Assembly: GCA_000509105.1 (NCBI GenBank)
Contig: BAIF02000023.1
Span: 1 to 64,000, forward strand
Source of the DNA: Clostridiales bacterium VE202-21
GTDB lineage: Bacteria; Bacillota; Clostridia; Lachnospirales; Lachnospiraceae
Reading direction: 5' to 3'
Length of the DNA: 64,000 nt
Below, one piece after another: positions 18,468-28,423 of the stretch. Below the pieces are notes generated by a model. It did no database searches. It was given only the letters and a program-made list of their open reading frames with translations, and was not told the DNA's origin. Position 1 is the first letter of the stretch. Every line of letters begins with the position of its first letter. The position numbers and the translations under genes are program-made.

Positions 18468-20828
18468 ATGGCTACACAATTAAAGGATAAAGAATCGATT
18501 GAAAAGATTCTTGAGGAAATGACATTAGAAGAAAAGGCACGCATGGTGATTGGTGGTGCACCATTTCATTCAGAAGCTATGCCAAAGTATGGTATTCCTG
18601 CAATGCTTATGGTGGATAGCTGTAATGGATTGAATGCTATGGAACCAGCAGTAGATGACTTATACTATAAACTCGCTGCGGAAGCAGAAGCTATTGGAAC
18701 TCCATTGAACCGTGAATCAAATGGATTCATGGGAGGATTTTTGCTGGCATATGGAGCATATCAGAAAATGACGATGGAAAAGAAAGCAACAGGAGAGAAT
18801 GCAGATAGGAAGACATATGGCTGTTATCCACCTGGAATCTCCTATGGTGCGACCTGGAATCCTGAGGTTGTGAAGAAAAGCAGTGCCGCTATGGCAAAAG
18901 AGATGGGAAGCTATGGAGTAGATATGGTGTTAGGACCTAATATCAATATTCATAGAGATCCATTATGCGGACGTCTTGCAGAAAGCATTTCAGAGGATCC
19001 ATGGTTGGTTTCACAAATTGCAGTAGCAGAAGTAGAAGGAATTCAAGAAGTAGGGCTTGTTGCATGCGCCAAGCATTTTGCTGCAAATAATCAAGAGAAA
19101 GATCGGTTAGGAGTAAAAGAACACGTACCAGAGAGAGCATTGCGGGAAATCTATCTTCCAGCCTTCAAAGCATGTGTTGATGCGGGAGTAGGTTCCTTAA
19201 TGTCTGCTTATAATGAGCTGAATGGGAAGCCAAGTGCAATGAACGATACACTTTTAACGGGTATACTCCGTGGTGAGTGGGGGTTTGATGGATTTGTGGT
19301 ATCTGACTGGGGCGCATCCTATGATCAGGTTCTTGCAGTCGCAGCAGGAACAGACCTGACAATGCCAGGACCTCGTGGAATTAACTGTATCGTTCAGGCG
19401 GTGGAAGAGAATCGGCTGTCATTGGAGCAACTCGATAATTGTGTTCGTCATTTCTTATCGGTATTAATTAAATCTACTGCAATGACTGGTGAACATGAAG
19501 AATTTCTTATGGATGATTCTATAAAGGCCGCAGAAGAGGCTGCAAGAGAAGGAATGATTTTACTAAAAAATGATGGAACATTACCTCTTTCTTCCGCTGA
19601 TTCAATTGTATTTTATGGTAAACGCAGTAAATCATTTGTATACTGTCCAGAGGGTTCCAGCAAGGTTATAACAGACTTGGCTACCACTCCATATGATCGT
19701 GCAATAGAACTTTTGGGAGAGAGTAAGGTCTCTTATGAGAAAGCCAATCAACAGACCAAAAATTGGGTTGTTGTAGTTGGTGCCAATGGACATGAGGGCT
19801 CAGATCGTGATACGTTATCCATGGATGAAGATGAGATGCAGGTTCTTGAGAAGGCAATTATGGAAGCAAAATCTGCAAATGGTAAAGTGGTTGTAATTGT
19901 GAATGCTACGGGTCCTATCGATTTAACTAATTACGAACAGGATATCAATGCGATTCTTTGTCCATTCTTTGCTGGAATGCGGGGAGGTAAAGTAACAGCA
20001 GACGCGCTGTATGGTCTTTATAATCCATCAGGGAAATTGCCACTTTCCTGGCCAAAGCGTTATTGCGATTCTCCTGCATATAAAAATTTCCCTGGCGAGA
20101 ACAAGGAAGTCTGGTATGGAGAAGGGATGTATGTAGGGTATCGCTGGTATGATGCAAGACAGATTCCGGTGGCTTATCCGTTTGGTTATGGGCTAAGTTA
20201 TACAACATTTGAATTAACAGATTTAAAAATTTCAGAAACTGCCAATGTGGACAAGGATGAGGTTATGATTCAGGTTAAGGTAAGAAATACTGGTCATGTG
20301 GCAGGAAGTGAAGTGGTTCAGGTTTATGTACATGATGTTGAATCAAAAATTGATAAGCCAGAGAAACAATTGAAGGCATTCAAAAAGGTATTTCTACATC
20401 CGGGTGAAGAAAAGCTTGTAACATTATCTCTCAACAAAGAAAGCTTTTCTGGTTACAGTCTGGATCTTCAAGGCTGGATTACAGAACCGGGAGATTACAC
20501 AATTCTCGTTGGAACATCCTGTGAGAATCTTCCATTACAGGCTAGTATAAGAGTGAAATGTAAAAATCCATTTGGATATTCCGACCATACTTCGATTGGG
20601 CTAATTGCCAAGGATTCGAGAGCAGTGGAGGCAGTAAATGGAATTATTGGTGGCAATCTCCATCATATTGCAAAGATTGCAATTGAATTTGGACCAGATA
20701 CACAATTTGGTAAAGTCTGGAACGGGGATGCAATGCAGCAGTTTTTTAAAGAGCATCATATCACAGAGGAACAGGAAAGAGAAATGAGAAAGAAGCTTCA
20801 AGAGGAGTTCGATCAGATTGAGATTTAA
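18468..20828 (+). CDS. GH3 beta-glycosidase
   Basis: This 786-residue protein has the full GH3 layout. The N-terminal barrel contains LGPNINIHRDPLCGR, CAKHFAANNQE and the nucleophile Asp280 in VVSDWGASYD. The alpha/beta sandwich has EAAREGMILLKNDGTLPL; the acid/base region near GHEGSDRDTLSM follows, and then an Fn3-like C-terminal domain (GSEVVQVYVHD). An extra ~90 residues at the end are helical and not usual for the family. It is cytoplasmic, with no signal peptide. It is transcribed with the GH78 gene 23 bases downstream, which suggests that rhamnose and then glucose are removed from one substrate. Confidence 0.92.
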   Translation: MATQLKDKESIEKILEEMTLEEKARMVIGGAPFHSEAMPKYGIPAMLMVDSCNGLNAMEPAVDDLYYKLAAEAEAIGTPLNRESNGFMGGFLLAYGAYQKMTMEKKATGENADRKTYGCYPPGISYGATWNPEVVKKSSAAMAKEMGSYGVDMVLGPNINIHRDPLCGRLAESISEDPWLVSQIAVAEVEGIQEVGLVACAKHFAANNQEKDRLGVKEHVPERALREIYLPAFKACVDAGVGSLMSAYNELNGKPSAMNDTLLTGILRGEWGFDGFVVSDWGASYDQVLAVAAGTDLTMPGPRGINCIVQAVEENRLSLEQLDNCVRHFLSVLIKSTAMTGEHEEFLMDDSIKAAEEAAREGMILLKNDGTLPLSSADSIVFYGKRSKSFVYCPEGSSKVITDLATTPYDRAIELLGESKVSYEKANQQTKNWVVVVGANGHEGSDRDTLSMDEDEMQVLEKAIMEAKSANGKVVVIVNATGPIDLTNYEQDINAILCPFFAGMRGGKVTADALYGLYNPSGKLPLSWPKRYCDSPAYKNFPGENKEVWYGEGMYVGYRWYDARQIPVAYPFGYGLSYTTFELTDLKISETANVDKDEVMIQVKVRNTGHVAGSEVVQVYVHDVESKIDKPEKQLKAFKKVFLHPGEEKLVTLSLNKESFSGYSLDLQGWITEPGDYTILVGTSCENLPLQASIRVKCKNPFGYSDHTSIGLIAKDSRAVEAVNGIIGGNLHHIAKIAIEFGPDTQFGKVWNGDAMQQFFKEHHITEEQEREMRKKLQEEFDQIEI

Positions 20829-20851
20829 CTGCTAAAAATGGAGGTCTAACA

Positions 20852-23800
20852 ATGATCCAAATTTATGATTGCAAAACAGAATATAAGAAGAACCCAATGG
20901 GGATTGATGCTCTATCTCCAAGATTTTCATGGAAAATAGAAAGTGACAGTACTGGTGTACAGCAATTGAATTACCAGATTATTGTGAAAAAGGAAGAAAC
21001 GATCATCTGGGACAGTGGAATAGTGGAGAGCGATGAAACGAGATTTATTCGATATGAAGGAAATCCACTGACGAGCCGTGTTGCGTACCAATGGAGCGTT
21101 CGAATCGAATGTCAGACTGCTCCTGAATGTACAAAAAATGGACGTGAGGAAGACAAAAGGGAAGAAGTCGTAAGAGAGAACACAGAGAGTGAAAACAATT
21201 GCTTTGAAATGGGGCTCTTAGAGGAAGACGACTGGTGCGCACAGTGGATTGAACCGATGGAGGAATTCTGCACAGTTGAGAATTCAGCAGAGGAATCAGT
21301 GGTGGATACACCAGCGCACACCGCAGAAGGAAGAAAACCGGCACCTCTGCTTCGATATGCCTTCAAACTGTCCAACTCTCACAAAAAGATTAGAAAAGCC
21401 AGATTATATCAAACCGCACATGGCTTATATGAGTGTTTTCTGAATGGTAAGGTCACATCTGAGGATAAATTCAAACCAGGGCTTACCAGTTATTACTACA
21501 GAATCCAGTATCAGGTTCACGATGTGACGAAGCTCCTGACTGAAGGTGAAAATGTATGGTCTGTAATTCTTGGAGATGGATGGTGGAGAGGTATCACAGG
21601 TGGCAGTGTTATCAATAACTTCGGATATACGCTGGGCTATTACGGGCAGCTGGAAATCGAGTACGAAGATGGAACTGTAGAAACACACCATTCATCCGAA
21701 CGATTTAAGTGTGCCACTGGAGCACTTCTTGCTTCGGATATGCTGATGGGAGACATCTATGATGCAAGACTAGAACGCATGGGCTGGATGCTTTCTGGCT
21801 ATGACGATTCTAATTGGAAAAAGAGTAAGGTATTACAGATACCAAAGCAGAACGCAGATTTGGACTACTATGAAGAGGCAATTTCAGATGCACGTGTCAG
21901 TGGACTACTCGCCAAGAAAATTGCCTCTGCTGGTTCTCCAATTCGGGAGATGGAGCAGTTTATACCAAAGATGCTCAAAGATCAAGATGGAGCATTGGTT
22001 CTGGATTTCGGACAGAATATTGCAGGTTATGTTGCAATGACGCTGCGTGATACGGTTCCAGGACAGAAGATTACCATGACCCACGGAGAAACACTAGACT
22101 TTGATGGACGCTTTACCACCAGTAATATTGATGGAACTCCATATCCAGCGGAAACATTCCAACAGATTACTTATATTTGCAAAGGAGCCAAGCAGGAATT
22201 TTATAAACCGATGTTCGCTATCTTCGGGTTTCGCTATGTGAAGCTGGAAGGATATGGTGAGAACATGCAGACTCAAATACAGGAAAATGATTTCACTGCA
22301 ATTGCTGTTTATTCTGATATGGGAGAGACAGCGGAATTTTCCTGCTCGAATCCACTGCTCAATCAGTTGTTTTCCAACTGCAAGCGGAGTCAGAAAGGCA
22401 ATTTCATGGATGTTCCGGTGGACTGTCCCACAAGGGAACGAAATGCCTGGACTGGAGATGCACAGATTTATGCAAGAACAGCTGGAACACTGATGAATGC
22501 GTATCCATTTTATGAGAAATGGCTGAAGGATCAGACCATTGAGCAGTACGAGAGTGGAAAGGTCGGAATTACATTCCCATCCACAAGCAGTGTTCATCAG
22601 CCGAAGGAAGTGGAGGGGATGAAACATATTAATCCGCTTTATGAGATCGCAGGTCCGTCTGGAAATGGTAATATTGGTGAGGATTCCGCTGGCTGGGGTG
22701 ATGCTGCAGTCTGGATTCCATATATTATGTATCAGTGCTTCGGAGATAAGCAGATTCTTGAGAATCAGTATGAGACTGCAAGAAAATGGCTGGAATATGA
22801 ATTGACCTGTGCAAAAGAACATAATCCATGTTATGAGGCAGAGCCTCAATATCAGAATGTATCAGATGGAGAATTGGATGCTGATTACATATGGGATACG
22901 AAATTCCATTACGGAGAATGGAATGAAGCCAACGGACTTCTAGAGTCAATTTCAAAGGCAAAGGAAGCCTGGAAGCAGAAGAAAACTACTCAGGGAATGC
23001 CTAAGACAAAGGAGCAGGTACTTGAAGAAAAGCAGGCAATGGCAACTGCTGTTACACAGTTTATTCGCTACATGGCAATGAAAGGGAATCCAGTTACTGC
23101 CACTGCCTATATGGCACGCTCAGCAGAGAATGTGGCTGATATGGCTTCGGTCCTTGGAAAAGACGAAGACGCAGTAAAGTATACACAGATAGCCAAGCGA
23201 ATCAGGAGCGTTTATGAGAAGTATCTGATCGGAGAAAATGGGGAGATGGAGCAAGGTCATCAGGCTCCTTATGTCCGTGCACTTTGGATGAATCTATGTG
23301 GAGCCAAGAAGAGCAAGGTTCTCGAACAGTTGATAAAGGAAATAGCAGCAAATGATTACCACTTAAATACAGGATTCTTATCAACGCCTTTCTTACTGCC
23401 GGTATTATGTGAGAATGGATATTCCGATATTGCCTACCGGGTACTTGAGAATGAAGAGCTGCCAGGATGGCTGTTTCCAGTGAGGAGAGGACTTACCACC
23501 ATTCCAGAATCCTGGGCGGGAACAGAGACACTGAAGGATTCGTTGAATCATTACAGCTATGGAGCGGTAAGCGACTTTCTCATCCGATATATTAGTGGGA
23601 TTAAAGAGCTTACTCCAGGGTATCGGAAGATAGTGATTCAACCAGTTGTAGGAGGTTCACTTACTCATGCGGAGACAGAATTCGAAAGCCCATGTGGAAG
23701 AATTGTATCTAAGTGGAAGAAGGACGGAGATACCATTAGGTATCACATTGAAATTCCAGTCAACGTTACGGCACATATTCGACTCGACGGACAATCAGAG

Positions 23801-23860
23801 ATGATCGTGGGAAGCGGAAGCTATGATTATCGTGTTCCGAATATTTCTCTGGAGAATTAG
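20852..23860 (+). CDS. GH78 alpha-L-rhamnosidase, long form
   Basis: This 1002-residue GH78 enzyme starts with an Fn3-like domain (GIDALSPRFSWKIESD), then the galactose-binding domain with WWRGITGG, and the barrel with signature VDCPTRERNAWTGDAQIY at residues ~523-540. The C-terminal segment GLTTIPESWAG holds the Glu expected near the active site. Residues ~90-115 form an odd, highly charged stretch rich in Glu/Lys/Arg in the Fn3-like domain. It follows the GH3 gene with GGAGG at the right distance. No signal peptide. Confidence 0.92.
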   Translation: MIQIYDCKTEYKKNPMGIDALSPRFSWKIESDSTGVQQLNYQIIVKKEETIIWDSGIVESDETRFIRYEGNPLTSRVAYQWSVRIECQTAPECTKNGREEDKREEVVRENTESENNCFEMGLLEEDDWCAQWIEPMEEFCTVENSAEESVVDTPAHTAEGRKPAPLLRYAFKLSNSHKKIRKARLYQTAHGLYECFLNGKVTSEDKFKPGLTSYYYRIQYQVHDVTKLLTEGENVWSVILGDGWWRGITGGSVINNFGYTLGYYGQLEIEYEDGTVETHHSSERFKCATGALLASDMLMGDIYDARLERMGWMLSGYDDSNWKKSKVLQIPKQNADLDYYEEAISDARVSGLLAKKIASAGSPIREMEQFIPKMLKDQDGALVLDFGQNIAGYVAMTLRDTVPGQKITMTHGETLDFDGRFTTSNIDGTPYPAETFQQITYICKGAKQEFYKPMFAIFGFRYVKLEGYGENMQTQIQENDFTAIAVYSDMGETAEFSCSNPLLNQLFSNCKRSQKGNFMDVPVDCPTRERNAWTGDAQIYARTAGTLMNAYPFYEKWLKDQTIEQYESGKVGITFPSTSSVHQPKEVEGMKHINPLYEIAGPSGNGNIGEDSAGWGDAAVWIPYIMYQCFGDKQILENQYETARKWLEYELTCAKEHNPCYEAEPQYQNVSDGELDADYIWDTKFHYGEWNEANGLLESISKAKEAWKQKKTTQGMPKTKEQVLEEKQAMATAVTQFIRYMAMKGNPVTATAYMARSAENVADMASVLGKDEDAVKYTQIAKRIRSVYEKYLIGENGEMEQGHQAPYVRALWMNLCGAKKSKVLEQLIKEIAANDYHLNTGFLSTPFLLPVLCENGYSDIAYRVLENEELPGWLFPVRRGLTTIPESWAGTETLKDSLNHYSYGAVSDFLIRYISGIKELTPGYRKIVIQPVVGGSLTHAETEFESPCGRIVSKWKKDGDTIRYHIEIPVNVTAHIRLDGQSEMIVGSGSYDYRVPNISLEN

Positions 23861-24024
23861 ACAATATCATAACGCTAGTGAAAGAAAACATGAAAACATA
23901 AGTGTGAAATCGAAGAAGCTTGGTGAATCGTCTAAGGATGATTTTGCAGAGCTTTTTCCATATTTATATATAGAAAATGGCAATTTTTGAATATCTTTTT
24001 ACAAATAATAAAATGAAGTAGAAA

Positions 24025-24079
24025 TAGAATAATAATAATAAAATTGAGATAGAAAAAAGGCGCAGTGTTTGATTTAATA
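24025..24079 (+). promoter_or_regulatory. Island promoter module, copy 3 (before GH3-tannase operon)
   Basis: TAGAATA at 24025, GAGATAG at 24046, and TTTAATA at 24073 preceded by TGA. The box order, spacing and AT-rich lead-in are the same as in the other copies. The stretch 23861-24140 holds no gene. Confidence 0.72.
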
Positions 24080-24140
24080 AGTACTATAAAAAATAAAAAG
24101 ATTTTACATTCAATATTGTACGAGTGAGAGGATAGAAAAT

Positions 24141-26573
24141 ATGGAAAAATATCAAAATCCAAATTATACACCAGAAGAGAGGGCTGAAGATCTGTTAAAT
24201 AAATTATCCCTAGATGAGAAGATGGCTCAGATTGTTGGAATGATCTGTAAACCAATTCAGTCAGAACAGGAGCTGGAAGGATTAAAGAAGGTTTATCCGC
24301 ATGGAGCAGGACATATCTCAGCATTACCGTTTAGTTCGCTTGCCGACATCTATGAAGTGAAGAAACAGCAGAGAATGCTGCAGACCGTGATGATGGAACT
24401 AAGTGGGCATGACATTCCAGCAGTATTTCATATGGAAGGGTTGTGTGGAGCTGCTTTACCAGGTGGCATAACATTTGCATCAGGGATAGGAAGAGGAGCA
24501 TCATTTGACCCAGAATTAGAAGAACGGATTGGTGAGATCACAGCAAGGCAGGAGTTGGCAGTAGGATTCACACAGGTTCTTTGTCCAGTGTTGGACGTTG
24601 CCAGGGATCCAAGACATGGAAGACATGGCGAGGCTTATGGTGAGGATCCGACACATATTGCACGTATGGGGACTGCACACATAAAGGGACAGCAGAATCA
24701 GGAGCTAGGTGGACTTACAGCAGCAGCCTGCGGTAAGCATTATATGGCATATCATATGTCGGCAGGTGGAATCAACTGTGGGCATATCGAAATAGGTTCA
24801 AGACAGCTTAGAGAGATACATGGAAAGCCTTTCCAGGCAGCAATTAAGAATGCAGGACTTCGTACAGTTATGCCATGTTATGATGCTTCAGATGATGGAC
24901 CAGTATCGTCTTCAGCAGAATTGCTTACCACGATTTTAAGAGGTGAAATGGGACTAACTGGTACAGCTATTTCTGATTATGGTGCGGTTCGCAATACGCA
25001 CACCAATCATTGTATTGGGGAAACATTGGAGGAGGCTGGATATCAATGCCTTGCAGCAGGTATGGATGTGGAGCTTCCAGCTCCAACAGGATATGGTGAA
25101 GCCTTAAAAAATATGTTTGCAGAGGGTAAAGCTGATATTAAAATACTGAATACAGCAGTACGCCGTGTACTTACTGAGAAGTTTCGAATGGGGCTCTTTG
25201 AGAACCCGTATGGAATTCCAGAAGAACTTCTGGATGAAGCATACAAGTATAGTGAAGATCAGAAGATATCCTTGGCATCTGCCAGAGAAGCTTTGGTACT
25301 TCTGAAGAATGATGGCTTGTTACCTGTGAAGCAGAATATTACAAAAGTAGCAGTGATAGGCCCACAGGCAAATTGGGCGAACTACTATTATGGTGGATAT
25401 ACAAGATTGACAAGTCTGGAAACAGCGGCAGCAGCAGCGACCAGTATGGCAGGTTTCGAAGAAAATGATACTGACAATCAGAATCATGCAATTATGATTC
25501 CAGGAACAAACGTACAGTTTTGCGAGACCGAAGTATTTGGAAAATTATTAAAGGATAATCATCCTGAATGCCGAACACTTGTGGAGTGTCTGAAGGAAGC
25601 ACTTCCAGAGACCGAAATCAGTTATGCTCACGGATATCATGTGATTGGTGATAATACAGATGAACATGAGCAGGCACTTCGTGTCTGTGAAGGAGCGGAT
25701 CTTATTCTTCTGACGCTCGGAGGAAAAAATGCAGCTGGGTCCATTGCAACAATCGGTGAAGGAGTGGATTCCGCAGATATTAATCTGCCACATTGTCAGG
25801 ATAAGTTCATAAAAGAGGCTTCCAAACTTGGAATACCGATGGTGGGAATTCATTTTGATGGGCGTCCAATTTCCAGTGACATCGCGGATGAGTATCTGAA
25901 TGGAATCATTGAGGCATGGAACCCTGGTCCATTCGCTGGCCAGGCAGTGACAGAAATTCTGCTTGGAACTTGTAATCCTTCTGGAAAAATGCCTGTTACA
26001 ACAGCCAGAAATGCGGGACAGGTTCCAGTATATTATAATCATCCAAATGGTTCCTGCTGGCATTCTGGGGAAAGTGTTGGATTCCAAAATTATGTGGGAT
26101 TATCTCATAAACCAAGGTATCCTTTTGGGTATGGACTTTCTTATACCACATTTGAGTACTCAAATCTTACATTGAATGGAAGTGCGGAAGAGATACAGGT
26201 GAATCTAAAGGAAGCTGTGAATGTATCATTTACAATCCAGAATACTGGAAATGTAAAAGGAACAGAAGTGGTACAGTTATACTTGAGAGACTCTTACGCG
26301 TCGATGCTTCGTCCAAGTCAGGAGCTTGCAGGATTTCAGCGAGTAGAGCTTGAACCAGGTGAGGAAAAACAAATATGCTTCGTATTGGATCCTAGTCAGA
26401 CAGCCTTTATAACAAAAGAAATGAAGTGGAAGATTGAAAAAGGAAAGATCGAGGTAGCAATCGGTAGCTCATCAGAAGTTCAGCCATTAAACGGCGTATT
26501 TTACATCAAAGAGGATTGCTATATTGAAGGATGTGATAGAGAATTCTATGCAGTTCCTATAATTTCACAATAG
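24141..26573 (+). CDS. GH3 beta-glycosidase, second type
   Basis: This 810-residue protein differs clearly from the GH3 enzyme at 18468. Its barrel shows CPVLDVARDPRHGR, GKHYMAYH, RQLREIHGKPF and the nucleophile Asp279 in AISDYGAVRN. Then come SAREALVLLKNDGLLPV, the second domain with LTLGGKNAAGS and an Fn3-like end (GTEVVQLYLRDSY). The RDPRHGR/GEAYGEDP pattern is common in xylosidase/glucosidase clades of GH3, so specificity beyond a beta-linked sugar is open. No signal peptide. Confidence 0.92.
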   Translation: MEKYQNPNYTPEERAEDLLNKLSLDEKMAQIVGMICKPIQSEQELEGLKKVYPHGAGHISALPFSSLADIYEVKKQQRMLQTVMMELSGHDIPAVFHMEGLCGAALPGGITFASGIGRGASFDPELEERIGEITARQELAVGFTQVLCPVLDVARDPRHGRHGEAYGEDPTHIARMGTAHIKGQQNQELGGLTAAACGKHYMAYHMSAGGINCGHIEIGSRQLREIHGKPFQAAIKNAGLRTVMPCYDASDDGPVSSSAELLTTILRGEMGLTGTAISDYGAVRNTHTNHCIGETLEEAGYQCLAAGMDVELPAPTGYGEALKNMFAEGKADIKILNTAVRRVLTEKFRMGLFENPYGIPEELLDEAYKYSEDQKISLASAREALVLLKNDGLLPVKQNITKVAVIGPQANWANYYYGGYTRLTSLETAAAAATSMAGFEENDTDNQNHAIMIPGTNVQFCETEVFGKLLKDNHPECRTLVECLKEALPETEISYAHGYHVIGDNTDEHEQALRVCEGADLILLTLGGKNAAGSIATIGEGVDSADINLPHCQDKFIKEASKLGIPMVGIHFDGRPISSDIADEYLNGIIEAWNPGPFAGQAVTEILLGTCNPSGKMPVTTARNAGQVPVYYNHPNGSCWHSGESVGFQNYVGLSHKPRYPFGYGLSYTTFEYSNLTLNGSAEEIQVNLKEAVNVSFTIQNTGNVKGTEVVQLYLRDSYASMLRPSQELAGFQRVELEPGEEKQICFVLDPSQTAFITKEMKWKIEKGKIEVAIGSSSEVQPLNGVFYIKEDCYIEGCDREFYAVPIISQ

Positions 26574-26718
26574 AAGAAGTGAGACGGAAATTGTGGGATT
26601 ATCGCAGGAAACTCTGTTGTTTAGAAGGGATATGCCGAGCCAGCATTTGTTCAGGGATTCAACAAGATGTTTGAAGAGGTATAAAATAATCTATTCTATA
26701 AAGAAAGGAATCAAAAGA

Positions 26719-28149
26719 TTGTCAGAATTAGAAGAAGTAAAAAGAAAGCTGTTATCAACAGAATATGAAGATGGCAAAATTGTAGGGATAGAGCTGATTG
26801 AGGAGAAAGATACAGAGATGATGCCAGGGGCATCTCTTGGAATCGTTCCAGCGCATTGGAAGGTAAATATGGTATGTGAACCAGAAGAAGGGAGTTATAT
26901 ACAAATCGAAATATGGTTTCCAATAAAAGGGTGGAATGGGGATTTCTGTGGAACTGGAAACGGTGGATTTGCAGGAGCATTAGTTCCATTTATGATGATA
27001 ATGCCTTTGCAGCTGGGATTTGCAGTGGCGAATACAGATATGGGAACTTCGAAGGGACCAGACTGCGGCATTGGAAATAAAGCAGTGTGGAAAGATTTCG
27101 GATACCGCGCCACACATTTAATGACAGTAAATGGAAAAGTTGCAACGAAAGCATTATATGGAAACTTACCGGAATTCTCTTATTTCATGGGAGCCTCTAC
27201 TGGCGGTCAGCAGGGATTGATGGAGGCACAGCGGTATCCTGAGGATTATGATGGAATACTGGTGAATGCACCTGCTCATGACCGTGTGAATCTGCATGTG
27301 GGCTTTGTATGGGAGTGGATTGCACTGAATGAGTCCGAAGACAGCAGGTTTACAGCAGAAGAAGCAAAGAGAGTGGTGAAAATTATACTGGATAAATATG
27401 AAAATCAAAATGAAAGGAGAGGAGACGACGCATTTCTCTATCGTCCGGATAAGACTGTAATTACAAGAGAAGTGTTTGAAAATTCGGGATTTTCAGAAGC
27501 ACAGATTGATGCACTTATGAAGGTGTATAAAGGTGCCGTCAATCCTGTGACCGGGGAGAGAATATATCCTGCTATAACCATGCCGGGAAGCGAGGATGGT
27601 TCTCTACCAGGTCGCTCAGATGAATATAAATTTGCCTTTGATTTCTTCTATCTTTTACGATGGGTTTTAGGTTCCAGTTTTGACTTTAAATCCTTTGATT
27701 TTGATAAAGATACTACAAGACTTAGAGAAGAATTGAGCCATTACCTCGATGCCACAGAGACAGATCTGAGTAGATTCAGGGAAAAAGGTGGCAAATTAAT
27801 GATTATCCACGGAACTGCAGATCCAATGATTCCATATACTTCATCTGTACAGTATTATCATGCGGTAGACGACAAAGTGGGAAACACATCGTCGTTCTTT
27901 AAATTGTATCTGGCGCCAGGAATGGGACACATGATAGGAGGACCGGGTGTACAGGATATTATTGTTGGATTCCCTGCAACACCAAGAGATTCGAAGCACC
28001 TGGGTATTCTTGCACTAAAGAAGTGGGTGGAAGAAGGAAAGGAACCGAATGAACTCCTTCCAGTAGCATTCAAGGATGGAAATATTGGAAATGCATTTGC
28101 AGGAAACGATTATGCCTTTGAGAGAAGTATGTATCCCTATGTGGATTGA
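26719..28149 (+). CDS. Tannase/feruloyl-esterase-family hydrolase
   Basis: The product is about 476 residues if TTG 26719 is the start, chosen because AGAAAGGAA lies nine bases upstream; the open frame reaches back to 26593 through what looks like other debris (a relic ending FNKMFEEV at 26684). The triad is visible: Ser160 in GASTGGQQGL, Asp368 in GTADPMIPY and His404 in GMGHMIGGPG. Family members normally carry Cys next to Ser and His as a disulfide pair (the CS-D-HC motif); here they are Ala and Met, so both are gone. It probably cleaves a phenolic or other acyl ester of the same glycosides. Confidence 0.85.
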   Translation: MSELEEVKRKLLSTEYEDGKIVGIELIEEKDTEMMPGASLGIVPAHWKVNMVCEPEEGSYIQIEIWFPIKGWNGDFCGTGNGGFAGALVPFMMIMPLQLGFAVANTDMGTSKGPDCGIGNKAVWKDFGYRATHLMTVNGKVATKALYGNLPEFSYFMGASTGGQQGLMEAQRYPEDYDGILVNAPAHDRVNLHVGFVWEWIALNESEDSRFTAEEAKRVVKIILDKYENQNERRGDDAFLYRPDKTVITREVFENSGFSEAQIDALMKVYKGAVNPVTGERIYPAITMPGSEDGSLPGRSDEYKFAFDFFYLLRWVLGSSFDFKSFDFDKDTTRLREELSHYLDATETDLSRFREKGGKLMIIHGTADPMIPYTSSVQYYHAVDDKVGNTSSFFKLYLAPGMGHMIGGPGVQDIIVGFPATPRDSKHLGILALKKWVEEGKEPNELLPVAFKDGNIGNAFAGNDYAFERSMYPYVD

Positions 28150-28174
28150 TTGGTGTAATCAATACAGAAATATG

Positions 28175-28209
28175 AAAATCCAATCATGCAATGACATGGT
28201 CGGATTTTT
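28175..28209 (+). terminator. Stem-loop terminator after the tannase-family gene
   Basis: AAAATCCAATCATG and CATGGTCGGATTTT pair over 14 bases with two imperfect positions, and TTTTTC ends the right arm. Confidence 0.6.
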
Positions 28210-28278
28210 CTTATTTACAATTATGTATAAAATGTATGTAAATAAGGTATTAGGCCTCAGTGAAATAAACCGTAAAAT

Positions 28279-28333
28279 TAGAATAGATTCGATAGAATTG
28301 AGATAGATAAAAAGCCTGGATTCTGATTTAATA
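28279..28333 (+). promoter_or_regulatory. Island promoter module, copy 4 (before GH78-esterase-GH94 operon)
   Basis: TAGAATA at 28279, GAGATAG at 28300, and TTTAATA at 28327 preceded by TGA. Box spacing is identical to the other three copies. Confidence 0.72.
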
Positions 28334-28423
28334 GTTATTATAGAGGTTATTAATAGTTCAAAAAGTTTTTTATACCGTGATGGAGATGTCCGCATACAGA
28401 ATAAAAAAGGAAAAGGTAGAGGA

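Noticed and set aside
22094-22849. 251-codon open frame on the minus strand
   Set aside because: It lies wholly antisense to the GH78 gene, has no ribosome site and a composition rich in Cys, Ile, Phe and Ser that mirrors the opposite strand.
25548-26087. 179-codon open frame on the minus strand
   Set aside because: Shadow of the GH3 gene at 24141-26573.
26593-26718. Longer N-terminus for the tannase-family protein from GTG 26593
   Set aside because: The stretch contains a different relic frame ending at 26684 and the added residues look unlike the family; TTG 26719 has a proper ribosome site.
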